From Glandiceps talaboti (Eukaryota > Hemichordata > Enteropneusta > Spengelidae), in the NCBI RefSeq assembly GCF_964340395.1, contig NC_135558.1, positions 24,422,564-24,486,563 on the forward strand: a stretch of 64,000 nucleotides of DNA, in the 5' to 3' direction. The notes under the pieces are model-generated. The model was given only the letters and a program-made list of their open reading frames with translations, searched no databases and had not been told where the DNA came from. A program made the translations under genes and the position numbers. This document shows positions 32,545-43,410 of the stretch, piece by piece (the stretch's first letter is position 1; each line of letters begins with the position of its first letter).

Positions 32545-32823
32545 CCAATGGATTTAGATCAGGAAGGGGATGTCACACCAAAGGCACAACCATCAAGTCC
32601 AAGTGCACCACTCACACCACCAGAATCCCCAAAACAAATTGCTCCACCAGCTATACCCCCTGTGTCAGCCAAAGTGAAAGGAGAACCCAAACATGAAGTC
32701 AAGAAGGAAAAGAAAATACAGCCTGTGAAAACACAAAGCACAAGTTGGTTTGGTGGAATTTTCAACAAGTTACGACCTAGGGCCAAGAATGAAGTACATT
32801 TACCAGATGATTCAAGCAAAGCA
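32545..32823 (+). CDS. SEC16A: Sec16A-like, exon 8 of 13 in the window
   Basis: A 279-bp phase 0/0 exon opening after TTTTTATCAG with PMDLDQEGDVTPKAQPSSPS. A Pro/Ser-rich segment (SAPLTPPESPKQIAPPAIPP), a Lys-rich stretch (KGEPKHEVKKEKKIQ) and TSWFGGIFNKLRPRAKNEVH, then LPDDSSKA, lead to GTAAGT. The block W.GG.F..LRP..K.E..LPDD matches the conserved vertebrate SEC16A block with LPDDKNK. In the family this region precedes the C-terminal interaction segment. TPPESP-type sites are typical of proline-directed phosphorylation, but that is only inferred. Confidence 0.93.
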
Positions 32824-32837
32824 GTAAGTACATTGTA

Positions 32838-34412
32838 GTTGAATTACACTGCACTCAGGTGGGCTACCATAAATAACACTACGGTTAAGTGGGCTACCAC
32901 TAATAACACTGTAGTTAGGTGAGCTACCATTAATAACACTGCACTCAGGTGGGCTACCATAAATAACACTACGGTTAAGTGGGCTACCACTAATAACACT
33001 GTAGTTAGGTGAGCTACCATTAATAACACTGCACTCAGGTGGGCTACCATAAATAACACTACGGTTAAGTGGGCTACCACTAATAACACTGCAGTTAGGT
33101 GAGCTACTAGTAATAACACTGCACTCAGGTGGGCTACCATAAATAACACTACGGTTAAGTGGGCTACCACTAATAACACTGTAGTTAGGTGAGCTACCAT
33201 TAATAACACTGCACTCAGGTGGGCTACCATAAATAACACTACGGTTAAGTGGGCTACCACTAATAACACTGCAGTTAGGTGAGCTACTATTAATAACACT
33301 GCACTCAGGTGGGCTACCATAAATAACACTACGGTTAAGTGGGCTACCACTAATAACACTGTAGTTAGGTGAGCTACCATTAATAACACTGCACTCAGGT
33401 GGGCTACCATAAATAACACTATGGTTAAGTGGGCTACCACTAATAACACTGCAGTTAGGTGAGCTACTAGTAATAACACTGCACTCAGGTGGGCTACCAT
33501 AAATAACACTACGGTTAAGTGGGCTACCACTAATAACACTGTAGTTAGGTGAGCTACCATTAATAACACTGCACTCAGGTGGGCTACCATAAATAACACT
33601 ATGGTTAAGTGGGCTACCACTAATAACACTGCAGTTAGGTGAGCTACTAGTAATAACACTGCACTCAGGTGGGCTACCATAAATAACACTACGGTTAAGT
33701 GGGCTACCACTAATAACACTGTAGTTAGGTGAGCTACCATTAATAACACTGCACTCAGGTGGGCTACCATAAATAACACTACGGTTAAGTGGGCTACCAC
33801 TAATAACACTGCAGTTAGGTGAGCTACCATTAATAACACTGCACTCAGGTGGGCTACCATAAATAACACTACGGTTAAGTGGGCTACCACTAATAACACT
33901 GTAGTTAGGTGAGCTACCATTAATAACACTGCACTCAGGTGGGCTACCATAAATAACACTACGGTTAAGTGGGCTACCACTAATAACACTGCAGTTAGGT
34001 GAGCTACTAGTAATAACACTGCACTCAGGTGGGCTACCATAAATAACACTACGGTTAAGTGGGCTACCACTAATAACACTGTAGTTAGGTGAGCTACCAT
34101 TAATAACACTGCACTCAGGTGGGCTACCATAAATAACACTATGGTTAAGTGGGGTACCACTAATAACACTGCAGTTAGGTGAGCTACCATAAATAACACT
34201 GTGGTTAAGTGGGCTACCACTAATAACACTGTAGTTAGGTGAGCTACCATTAATAACACTGCACTCAGGTGGGCTACCATAAATAACACTATGGTTAAGT
34301 GGGCTACCACTAATAACACTGTAGTTAGGTGAGCTACTAGTAATAACACTGCACTCAGGTGGGCTACCATAAATAACACTGGTTAAGTGGGCTACCACTA
34401 ATAACACTGCAG
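32838..34412 (+). repeat. 30-bp satellite in 90/180-bp higher-order array
   Basis: About 52 units of 30 bp. Three unit types alternate: GCACTCAGGTGGGCTACCAT.., ACGGTTAAGTGGGCTACCAC.. and G(T/C)AGTTAGGTGAGCTAC.., each ending AATAACACT. They form a 90-bp repeat. A further T/C and CCAT/CTAG alternation in the third type makes a 180-bp period in places. The array starts 15 bp after a Sec16 splice donor. Because 30 is divisible by 3, stop-free frames of 511 and 537 codons exist on the minus strand; these are artefacts. Confidence 0.95.
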
Positions 34413-34616
34413 TTAAAGTGTACATGCAAAGGGTGATACTTTTTTCGTCAATATGTTTATTTTGCCATAAAAATAAAGGGCATTGGGTTTTGTGATATTA
34501 TAGAATAGCTCTGACATGAGAAATTGTGTGAAAAATGAGTCACTCTAGGCTCAACCAAAGAGCACCTCAGGAAGTACTTCTCATTTGTATATGCATAGGA
34601 TAGATTTTGGAACATC

Positions 34617-34799
34617 GTGACATCACTTGAGGAACACAATCGTCCTTATCAGTTTATCTTTACATGCAAAGCCATTAGGGCCAAGCCAGAAGGTCAACTT
34701 CACAACCGGTTCTCGCCAGAACACGACATCGAATATTCGTCAGATGTCTCCAGCATAGAGCAATACACTCCAGCATTAACAACTGATAGTGTGATTTAG
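34617..34799 (+). CDS. Small uncharacterised open frame in the possible transposon
   Basis: Sixty codons starting MTSLEEHNRPYQFIFTCKAI. No certain family. The RPYQF start loosely resembles small invertebrate proteins with a P2X7-type C-terminal cysteine domain that are common in transposon-rich genomes; the Cys domain itself is not visible here. A Ser-rich stretch (SNDSSSSSE) follows after the stop in the same or a neighbouring frame at about 34826-34856. It may be a broken first exon or chance. Confidence 0.2.
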   Translation: MTSLEEHNRPYQFIFTCKAIRAKPEGQLHNRFSPEHDIEYSSDVSSIEQYTPALTTDSVI

Positions 34800-35419
34800 C
34801 CATATTCATTAGAACCGACCACTAGCAGTAACGATAGTTCCTCTAGCAGTGAATGAGTGAGGAAGGTGGTGGTCAACCACAGAGACTGAATGACACTGCT
34901 TTATAAGGATGTAAGTTTCACAGAAAAATGTAATCATAGCTAGTACACATTATACTGTGGAAGACTTTATGAACGCTGGAATCTATCGCTTAGTAACTAA
35001 ACTGACGGTTTGGCTTGAATTAATTTTCGCTGAACGAAATACTCTTTGTTCTATACCACTTGGCAATTATCACAAACGGTGACAAAGTTGAATAAACATA
35101 ATGGTGACTAACACTGTCAATCAAATCGGCAACATCACTGATACTATTGTCATGTAACGATGTGTGAATGTTGCGATACTGTCGGTAGAATCTACACAGA
35201 CATTAAAGATAGCGCATTGTGTAAAGAACGGGTAGAGGTGATAATTTGGGGGGATGAAAGTACAATTTTGCATTAAAAGTTTGAAACTTACGCTCAATGT
35301 TGAATACTTTCTAAAGAAATTTTAACAGCTTGCCGCATTGATCAGACAAATTTCATGCTTATAAACCCATCGATTACAGTATTTTTTACCACACTACTCG
35401 TTGTCTTTAACATACAAAC

Positions 35420-36155
35420 ATGTCGCTGTATTGCTGGTTGAAACAAGCTAACCCTCCACGTGCTCCAGGTTTACCTGATCCAAGACTTTGTATGACCAAA
35501 GAAGAGGCGATCTTGACTGAAGCTGCGAATAACAAAGTTGAAAAGATACTTGCCTATGCTGTGAACCCACGGAAGAGAAAGCGTGGTGAATACAAATTCT
35601 ACACTCATGAGGAACGGGCATAAATTGCAAAGTCTGCCATAGAAATCGGAGTTGTCAAGACGGGAAGGAGATTTTCGAAAGAACTCGGCAGAAACGTGAA
35701 TGAGAGCACGGTTTGTGGCATGAAGACCAGTTACTTGAAACTTCAACAACGCAACCAAGCTAGCTACGCCCATCACGTCACTGCCGAAGGGTCACAGAGG
35801 TCAACCACTGATGCTTGGGGAGTTGGACGCAGCCGTGCAGAGATGGGTCCACCAAGTTAGACATAGTGGTGGTGTCATCAACAATTGCCTCGTCATGTCT
35901 GCTGCGATCGGTATCCTTATGAAAAATGACCGATCAAAACTGAAAGAATTTGGTGGACACATTGAAGTTAGCAGTTCGTGGGCAAAGTCACTTCTCTGCA
36001 GGATGAACTTCGTTCGGCGGAAGGGTACAAAAAGCGTGAAGCAACTGCCTGAGGACTTCGAGGTGATAAAGACAGAATTTGTCAAGTGCCACGACAACAT
36101 TACACATCGTATTGATTTGCTTTGTGATGGTTTTAAACAGGCTGGACTTATGTAG
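35420..36155 (+). pseudogene. Transposase-derived protein relic with Tc5/CENP-B-type helix-turn-helix
   Basis: The N-terminus MSLYCWLKQANPPRAPGLPD leads to KRGEYKFYTHEERA, a premature stop at 35621-35623, then IAKSAIEIGVVKTGRRFSKE and LGRNVNESTV. After a frameshift near 35776 it continues HRGQPLMLGELDAAVQRWVH, FGGHIEVSSSWAKSLLCRMN and FVRRKGTKSVKQLPEDFE, with ..GFKQAGLM at the stop (36155). The GEL...V..W...R..GGVIN and SWAKSLL.RM.FVRRKGT blocks belong to the two-part DNA-binding region of transposases related to the pogo/Tigger and Tc5 groups. No DDE nuclease blocks follow, so the catalytic domain is deleted. One stop and one frameshift make it non-functional. Confidence 0.75.
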
Positions 36156-37574
36156 TTGAAAAATGAACATTGTGTGACTGTGTATATTGAACATTTTCGA
36201 TGCCATCAGATTTTCGTTTATTAGTGTTTCATCGGACTTTAATGGACACTTTATTCATTTCAATTTATTAGCATTTCATGACATAAGTATTTTTGAATGT
36301 TAAAAGCTACAATAAATATGACTTCAAAGTAATATTAAATTAAACTTCTGGGATACTAAGCATTTGTTTTGTAAGTTCGTTGTGTGTGTATGCGATTGCG
36401 TGCGTGGGTGTGTTGAATGTTTATACTTTGAATTTCCGTTGAAAACAATAACACAAAGGTAGTAGTAGGAACCTGATATCGAAAGTTCAAATAGAAGTAG
36501 GTCATTGACGTCCTATGAATCAAATGTCATTCTGCTGTAATGATTTTTCGCGCATTTTTACTCCCTGCGAAACAAGCTAAAATAAATTCCTAGCGTTTAA
36601 TAAGTATTCCACAGTATACTAATAATATACCTGTGTTTAAAGATCCACCATGCAAGTTTAGTGCTTGTTTTCTAACTATGCCTTGCTGTCTTGTACCGCA
36701 ACATGGCCCATCCAGCGTATTGTTTACGTCCTAGTGAAGCCATATTGTTTACATAAAGTGAAGGCTGTTATCAGCATCCTTTTTGGACATAACTATTGAA
36801 TGGATGGAAAACAGTTCCCACAGACAATCTAATCGAAACGAAAATTATCTAATATTTCCGTACCCATCGAACATACAGAGATCGGATGAGAATGGCTTCA
36901 AGAGTTCCCCATAATATTCTCTCAACTTGTTTAGATGTAACGTGTCGTAACAGTACATTCTATGACCATTCAAAATCTTCAAGAAAGTAGACCCACAAAT
37001 TCGTTAGAGCAGAATGTTTTGTTTGATAACTATCCCTCTTGAAAACTATGTGTACACGCACTTTATTTCATTTTTTACTGCATTCATTACCGTCCACACA
37101 GTGACATGAAATGGTTTCATCTTTCAAAGCATGGCCCATGTTCACTGAAGCCGGCAGTACTGTGGTGTATAGTGTATTGTCTCCATCCATTTTTTTTTGT
37201 TTGAGTTTTTGATGGATAGGATGTCTTACATTGTGGATTTATTTGACCTGGGAGCATGAAGTGTTGACTGTACTTTGCTGTGTCCATCCACTTTGGACAT
37301 GTGATTGGCATGACACAGTAATTGTTCATGTAGACAAAACAATGGAAACAAAAATAGCAACATTATAATTAGTGTTGCGTCTTTTTACTTTGATAGTTGC
37401 AATAGAGTAAAAAAAGGTTCGTTTTAGCGTCATAATTGTACTTTAGAGGACAAAATTTGGGGGGGTGTATGGAATGTTCAATACATGGGCACAAGCGATA
37501 CTAACGATTGCATCTTCTGGTATCGTCAAGTTCATTTCACCGTGACTGGACACGTATGTCAGGTCAGTCACAAT
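36156..37574. other. No recognised feature (1.4 kb)
   Basis: AT-rich sequence after the transposase relic. I searched for the missing DDE-domain blocks in all frames and did not recognise any. Confidence 0.35.
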
Positions 37575-38245
37575 TGTAAAAATATCATCTAGTTTGAAGC
37601 CTTGGACAATGATAGACGATAGTGTCCAATACTATCCCATATTTTTAATTTTTTTTTTATTTTTTTTTTTTATTTTATTTTATTTTATTTTATTTATTTT
37701 TTTTTTTTTTATTTTTATTTTTTTTTTGGGGGGGAGGTGCGGCAACCCTGCTATCACGGCAAAATTGTACAATAATATGACTAGAGACCATTGTCAGCAA
37801 TAGAGGTGTACACCGAGAAAAATATCCGATAGTATCATCTAGTATACTTGACTAGAGACCAATGTTGGGTCACTACCAAATTTTAAAAAACATCGTCTAG
37901 TTTGAAGTCTTAGACGATACCAGACGATAATATCACTATTATCCGACAGTATCGGATAGTTTTTGGGAGCGACATTATCGGGTCACAATTGAAATAAAAA
38001 ACAACATCGTCTGTTTTGTAGCCTTAAACAATACAAGACGATAATATCGATATTATCCGATATTATCCGATATTTTGGGGTGCGACATTGTTGGGTCACA
38101 GTCAAAAAAAATATCGTCTAGTTTGTTGCCTCAGACACAGTCTCTCTAGCGTGATACTATGCCTCGGACAGTTCTACACGAAATGTACAAACATATCGTC
38201 TTGTTTGAAGCCTTGGACGACACTGGACGATAGTATCGATATTAG
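37575..38245 (+). repeat. Degenerate tandem repeat with ATCGATATTATCCGATA palindromes
   Basis: The start CATCGTCTAGTTTGAAGCC or a variant recurs at about 37585, 37890, 38004, 38112 and 38192. Each is followed by GACGATA.TATC and, in some, by ATCGATATTATCCGATA and GGGTCACAAT. Spacing is irregular (about 80-115 bp, plus one long interval holding a T-rich tract). Confidence 0.7.
37646..37730 (+). repeat. T-rich low-complexity tract with terminal G8
   Basis: About 80 bp of T with ATTTTA interruptions ending in TTTGGGGGGGAGG. Confidence 0.9.
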
Positions 38246-38335
38246 TGCAATGCGCTATCCTCTGAGTTCCCCATCCACCACCCGCGCGTACCGCGAGTCC
38301 TCTACCCTCACCATTACACCACAATGGCATGTTCA
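38245..38335 (-). repeat. tRNA-like SINE head fragment
   Basis: On the minus strand it reads TGTGGTGTAATGGTGAGGGT then AGAGGACTCGCG, resembling a tRNA A-box and anticodon arm (TGGTGTAATGG). The B-box is not recognisable, so this is not a functional tRNA. Confidence 0.35.
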
Positions 38336-38580
38336 CAGATACGGTAGCTAAAATGTGTCTAGTATGTGAGTCAACCGTTCAAACTGAGCTGCGAGCTAAA
38401 TTATTCTAAGAAAGCACAGAAACGCCCATAAACTTCTCCAGTTTTGTAAAAAATGCTTCATTTCAGTGAAAATAGCGGCTACTCTTTGGGTCTTCGTCAG
38501 TAAAGGTCATCGTTGCACTGTGCGCCTCAGACTACAGTCCCTTCACATTGACTTGGACTTCAAACGTTAACATGTTTCCC

Positions 38581-38616
38581 GTTAAACCATAGACAAAACC
38601 TATTGTCTATGGTTAA
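38581..38616. other. Inverted repeat (hairpin)
   Basis: GTTAAACCATAGACAA and TTGTCTATGGTTAAAC pair at 15 of 16 positions around ACCT or similar. It may be the fused ends of a small MITE. Confidence 0.6.
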
Positions 38617-38787
38617 ACTCATAATAAATGTTCTATTTTTACCATATATTTGTTAGAATTAACTTCTTTTAACCAGCCACCCGACTTTAACCATGCTTTA
38701 ACCAAGTTCTAGGTCGTCTCAACATGGACGTAATTTACGTCCGTGGTCTGAACAACCGAAAGCAGAGTCTGTTTCGCGTACACTTAA

Positions 38788-39743
38788 ACTGCGGAAGCAC
38801 GCAATCGTCATTTATACTATGTAACAATGTACGAAATAAAAAAGATGCACACAAGAATTTGTTTTGAATGACTTTATTTTTTCAAGTTGAACCATATGGT
38901 TGAACCACATTTATCTGTGGCTGGAACGTTACGATATAACTGTGTTCTCACTGGGTGACAATGCAGTGCAATGTTATGATATGATTGTGCACAAACGTCA
39001 CACGTGCATATACATGAGCGTTGTTTAAAAACAGTTACATGTATATATGTCGTCATTCCTGCAGGTCATGGCAAGCACAATTTTCCAGTTTAAACATTAT
39101 TACATTACCTTGAACATTACATGTAATTTATGTGATTTATTCACAATCGAAAAAAAGCTCATGTAAAACAAATATATGCCTATCGAAAAATCACTATCCC
39201 GTCGGACTACCAACACCGGTCAGTTTACTCAATTTTACTGGTCCGTTATTAACGCCAGTGAAAAGGGCTTTCTGGACGAGAGAACTTTTAGATATTTGGT
39301 GGCAAACAGTAGTGTTGGAGACTTAACATAACAGGGATTGGCGTTTACACGTTCACAGTGAGAACAGGGAAATGCGCCCGTTGTCCATGGCAACCAATTC
39401 ACACATTTTGCCGACTTATCCATAGATAATAGAGAGGTCTCTCTCTATTATCTATGGCTTAGCATATTAACTAACCCCAGAATTTCGGGGTTGGCTCCTC
39501 TCTTGTGCGGGCCAAGTTAACGGTGGGGAGAGCGTAATGATGGCATTGGCAACTTAACAATGTACATGCATACTGTAGCATCATATTCAATGTCTCTTAA
39601 CATTAATGAACATAGTAACTTATGGTGAACATGGTATTGGTAACTATGTTAAGTTAGTTATGCTAACTATGTTAACTGGTAAAGTTTCATATCTGAAAGT
39701 TAACATTTTGCAAAATTTGAGTGTCTATTTTTTTACTTTGCTC
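38788..39743. other. No coding feature recognised
   Basis: Intron holding the hairpin at 39420-39457, a small AATTTCGGGGTT-type stem at about 39476-39492 and several GTTAAC-rich stretches around 39600-39690. Confidence 0.35.
39420..39457. other. Perfect 17-bp hairpin
   Basis: CCATAGATAATAGAGAG and its exact complement are separated by GTCT. It shares CCATAGA with the hairpin at 38581. Confidence 0.85.
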
Positions 39744-39747
39744 TTAA

Positions 39748-42543
39748 AGGCCAAGGTCCACTATATAAAGAGGATTATGGGTAATGTATGCATATGCGGG
39801 AAATTCAAACTGCTGTAAGGAGCACTCACTTTGCCCTCATGTCTTCATCCCATTTTGCACTGAAAAAGTTTCACATGGCTCTCATATTTCATATATACTG
39901 TTTGTAAATATATAGTGATGCAACATGAGTAGAAATAACTGACATTAACTAAGTTTGGTAGCCAATATAGCAGGTTTACCGTCAAACTGACGCAAAATTT
40001 GTTTCAAATTTGTCTAGTAAAAACCGTTGGCCAGTTGTCAATTAGGCTTACAAGTTACACAAAGCATGATAAGACACTGTGAATGGAGCAAATAAACAAC
40101 GTGCGAAATGCCAAAAACCGAATGCAAACAATACAAGCGAACAAAAGAGTCTGTGTGCACTCTGTGAGCCCAATATTTTGCCTAAAATCAAGCTCACATG
40201 TGCGAACAGTACGTGAAAATTATACATTGTTACTGAAATAGAATGACATAAAATGAAACCAAAATGTTTCTCAGTTTGATCGATGTACGTTCTGGGTTGC
40301 TACACTCCTTAGTAAAATCACAATTTCATACAACTTTTTGTGCGCGCGACAAGTGTTTTCTGTCAAGTAGTTGTGTCGTTGACTAGTAGGCAGTGATGTA
40401 GATAATAGCCAGTTACCTACCAGTCACAATGCCCAGCTATAACTTATAAGTATAACCACAACAGTTTAGTTGTGGGACCGGCTAAGGAAATTTAGTACTA
40501 AAACCTGACGACCATTGAAAAAAATTCTAAGGTCGGAAAATTAAATACGAGTTTCCCAGAAGTACTAATAGCAAGTAAAATACCCAAAGTGTAAAAAAAG
40601 AAAAGAAATAAATTCATAATTATTTGGAAAACATTTGAGGATTACACGGTAAAACAAGACTGGCCACGCTATCGCTAGCGAAAGCCTTCGAACTAGTTTC
40701 ATAGGGACCGGACGTTGAAGGAAGCGCGAAGCGAAGTGTGAGGTCAATGTGACGTCTCATGATGTATGATGCAACAACATGACGTTTACGTAGTGAGAAC
40801 TAAATGTTTTCTAAACTTCAGCGGAAAGAAATTTTGTCGATCGGACACTGACTATTTTCAAATTCTTAAAACATCTGAGAAAAATGAAGAGAGGAAGCCA
40901 AATGTAGCACTGACAGACAAGATAGACGTATGGTACGTGTACAGGAGGTGAGGCACACTGTGTGGTGCAAACTGGACAAAGATTGTGCATGTCACGTATA
41001 AGGCATCAGATGTAATACATGTAGCTAACCAAATATTCTTGAAATGCAGCCTTTCTTGTAAAAAGTATTGGAAATTGTCAGAAACCTGAGGATTTGATGA
41101 CTGAATATATTTCGATCAAGAATTCCCATACTTTCAGTTAAATTTTCTGATGACCCCGAAGCCAGACATGTTTGAAACATTTAGTGCGACATTTGATTCT
41201 GATAAACGAGTGATATAATTCATAAACAAATCTAACGTTGGCAACTCTTTTATTTCTGTAATGATCATCAAATTTCAAGGACAACTGTCTATGTTGTACA
41301 CATAAATCATACATCACTGCCTAGTCTAGTTCCTATACCTGTCGACTGTTCTCTACGATCTCTAGCTCTGTGCATGTTGTGGAGATGAACGTAACGCGAA
41401 CTGACAAGACAACAAGTACAATCATGGAGGCATCATAAATATTTGTTTCATTCAAATTTGAAAGTTGAGAAATCGTATTAAATTCTTTCCAGATTTCTCA
41501 AAAATCGTTTCCATATGTTTTGGCACTATCCAGCAATAATCCTCGTCATGTAAATGACATCGACTGACATCGCAGTCAAACATACGCACGGAGACAGAGC
41601 GGAGACCAAACAAGAGTCCGTAGTCACCCCATCACGACGTATGCATTTATGCATTTGTTTTGAAATAGCTGGGGTGGTACTCGTACACATCGGGATAACT
41701 CGGAGATGCACGTGTTTGTGATTTTATTGACTGTTTTCTGAGATGGGACATTGGGTTTGGAAATACAAGTTTAATCAATCATAAAACAGCCATAACAGAT
41801 ACTTACAAAGAATTAGAACACGGAAGGAAAATAACGGGAACATCAATGACATTTCTACCAAACTCGAGATTGCACGTAGCTAGCTACCTAGTGTACAGTA
41901 AGTATGGAAGTGCAAAGCTTAGTCCGCTCTGACCCGTGCGATACTTGTGAAGTTAAGTTTTCACGATTATGTTGTCAAAACATGACCTACATGTAATCTG
42001 TAAAAAAAATTCTCATCTATCTAACGATTTTGGTGTGATAACGATCGACCAAATGCCGACGCTAGTGTGTATGTGTGCAACTGTAATCTAGTACCTTGTA
42101 CAAATGATACAAGTAAGTAAGTTTGTTCGTACCCAAGAATTTCAGTTTACAATTTCAACGATACAAATTGTCACTGTGTAATAGTGTTTGGATCGTGTTA
42201 GAACAGGTCCCTCAAAATATAATTTTTCGGGTTATAATTTGTATGTATAAGTTTATAGAAATACGTGTTTCACCCAGACTGGGTGTCTGGCCGTACGTAC
42301 GCACCGGAAAACAACGTAGCAGAAACACTGCCACTAGACTTGAAAAAAAAAATATAACAAGGGACTCTTTGGATTAGGCAAGAACTACATGTAACCAATA
42401 TGTGTGAACAGCCACTAATATGTTGATAAACTACCTGGGTCGGATTTACAAAATGCTCCTCCCAGATAAACAAACGTATTCCGTTGCACATGCGCAAACC
42501 TACTTCCGTAGCGTGGGCACATAGCTTAGTTGGACCTTGGCCT
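39748..42543. mobile_element. TTAA-flanked DNA transposon, 2.8 kb (Kolobok/T2-type termini)
   Basis: The left end AGGCCAAGGTCCA and the right end TGGACCTTGGCCT are perfect 13-bp inverted repeats flanked by TTAA (39744-39747 and 42544-42547). TTAA duplication with termini beginning AGG resembles the T2/Kolobok group. piggyBac also uses TTAA but usually starts CCC. A more GC-rich internal stretch near 40660-40800 contains TGACGTC-like sites. The open frame at 40766-40951 ends at a donor-like AG|GTGAGG. No transposase was recognised. Confidence 0.75.
40766..40951 (+). CDS. Uncharacterised possible first exon inside the TTAA element
   Basis: Sixty-one codons beginning MMQQHDVYVVRTKCFLNFSG and running to DVWYVYR at a GTGAGG donor-like site. 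It lies downstream of a short GC-richer segment with GACGTC. No known domain. Chance is a real alternative. Confidence 0.2.
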   Translation: MMQQHDVYVVRTKCFLNFSGKKFCRSDTDYFQILKTSEKNEERKPNVALTDKIDVWYVYRR

Positions 42544-42639
42544 TTAAGTTTTTAATTTTGCCTGCATTTTGCTCCTAAAATTTTGAAGTTGGGGTAAAGT
42601 GATCCAAAACAATATTGCACAAAGAGTTAACTTCCTAGG

Positions 42640-43410
42640 CTGGCAACATGTGGTTAAACATTTTTAAAAAGTGTACAGTTGTGCTACAATGCCATTGGTG
42701 CTATTTTTTTGAATATTCATTCACTTGTCTATGAATCCCTGATGTTATTTTTTCAATATCATTTGGCTGTTGCCATCAGCATGGTCTTGTTGCTAGGCAT
42801 ATTTGCATACACTTTTTGAATGTGATCGTTTGGCTGTTGCTATGGGTGTGGTTTTGTTGCTAGATATATTTGCATATATTACATTTTTTGAATGTGTACT
42901 CATTTGTCTATTAATCCCTGTTATCTTTGCAATAGACATGATCATTTGGCTGTTACTATGGGTGTGGTCTTGTTGGTAGGCACATTTACATATATTGTTT
43001 GGATTCACTTGTCTATTATAAATCCCTGTTATCTTTGCAATATATGTGATCATTTGGCTGTTGCCACGGGCATGGTCTTGTTGCTACGCATATTTGCATA
43101 TACTTATTGAATGTTTGTTCACTTGTCTAAGAATCCGTGTTGTTATCTTTGTGAAATAGATACATATATCGCAAAGATAACGAGGATTAATAGACAAATG
43201 AATAAACATTCAAAAAATGTATGTAAATGTGCCTAAAAACAAGACCACTCCCATAGCAACAGCCAAATGATTGCGTATATTATGAAAAGGTAACAACGGT
43301 TTGATAGGCAACTGGATAGTGACGTAGCAAATGAACACCTATACCTAGCATGTGGGTAAACATTTTTAAAAACTGTACAGCTGTGCTACAATGCTGTTGG
43401 TGCTATTTTG
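42640..43410. repeat. Family A repeat with head-to-head inverted unit arrays
   Basis: A + strand 3' end (GTGCTACAATGCCATTGGTG) at about 42680-42700 is followed by about four 108-bp units on the minus strand (TTTGGCTGTTGCTATGGGTG, GTGGTCTTGTTG.TAGGCA). From 43165 + strand units follow and end with a second complete 3' end at about 43375-43410. Confidence 0.8.

Larger units (their letters stand above)
34413..38787. mobile_element. Possible decayed TTAA-flanked element carrying a transposase relic
   Basis: TTAA at 34413 is followed by AGTGTACATGC, similar to the AGTGTATG terminus of the element at 61630. At 38776-38787 GCGTACACTTAA gives a roughly inverted match ending in TTAA. Inside are the transposase remnant at 35420-36155 and, at about 34869-34919, a coding-like end (RLNDT) before GTAAGT, comparable to RLNNTDR before GTAAGT at 62063-62091. 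The right terminus is off by one base and the match is short, so the extent is uncertain. Confidence 0.25.

Noticed and set aside
32812-34425. Open frames of 537 and 511 codons on the minus strand (repeating SVISGSPLNRSVIYG and VVAHLTTVLFM patterns)
   Set aside because: They are produced by the 30-bp satellite, whose period is a multiple of three, so lack of one stop gives a long frame in several registers. They overlap a Sec16 exon on the other strand and have no independent support.
38245-38335. A tRNA gene on the minus strand
   Set aside because: Only the A-box-like part is present. There is no recognisable T-arm with GGTTCRA and no acceptor pairing.
39748-42543. piggyBac assignment for the TTAA elements
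   Set aside because: TTAA duplication fits, but the termini start AG rather than CCC and no piggyBac transposase blocks were seen. The Kolobok/T2 type fits better, though not proven.
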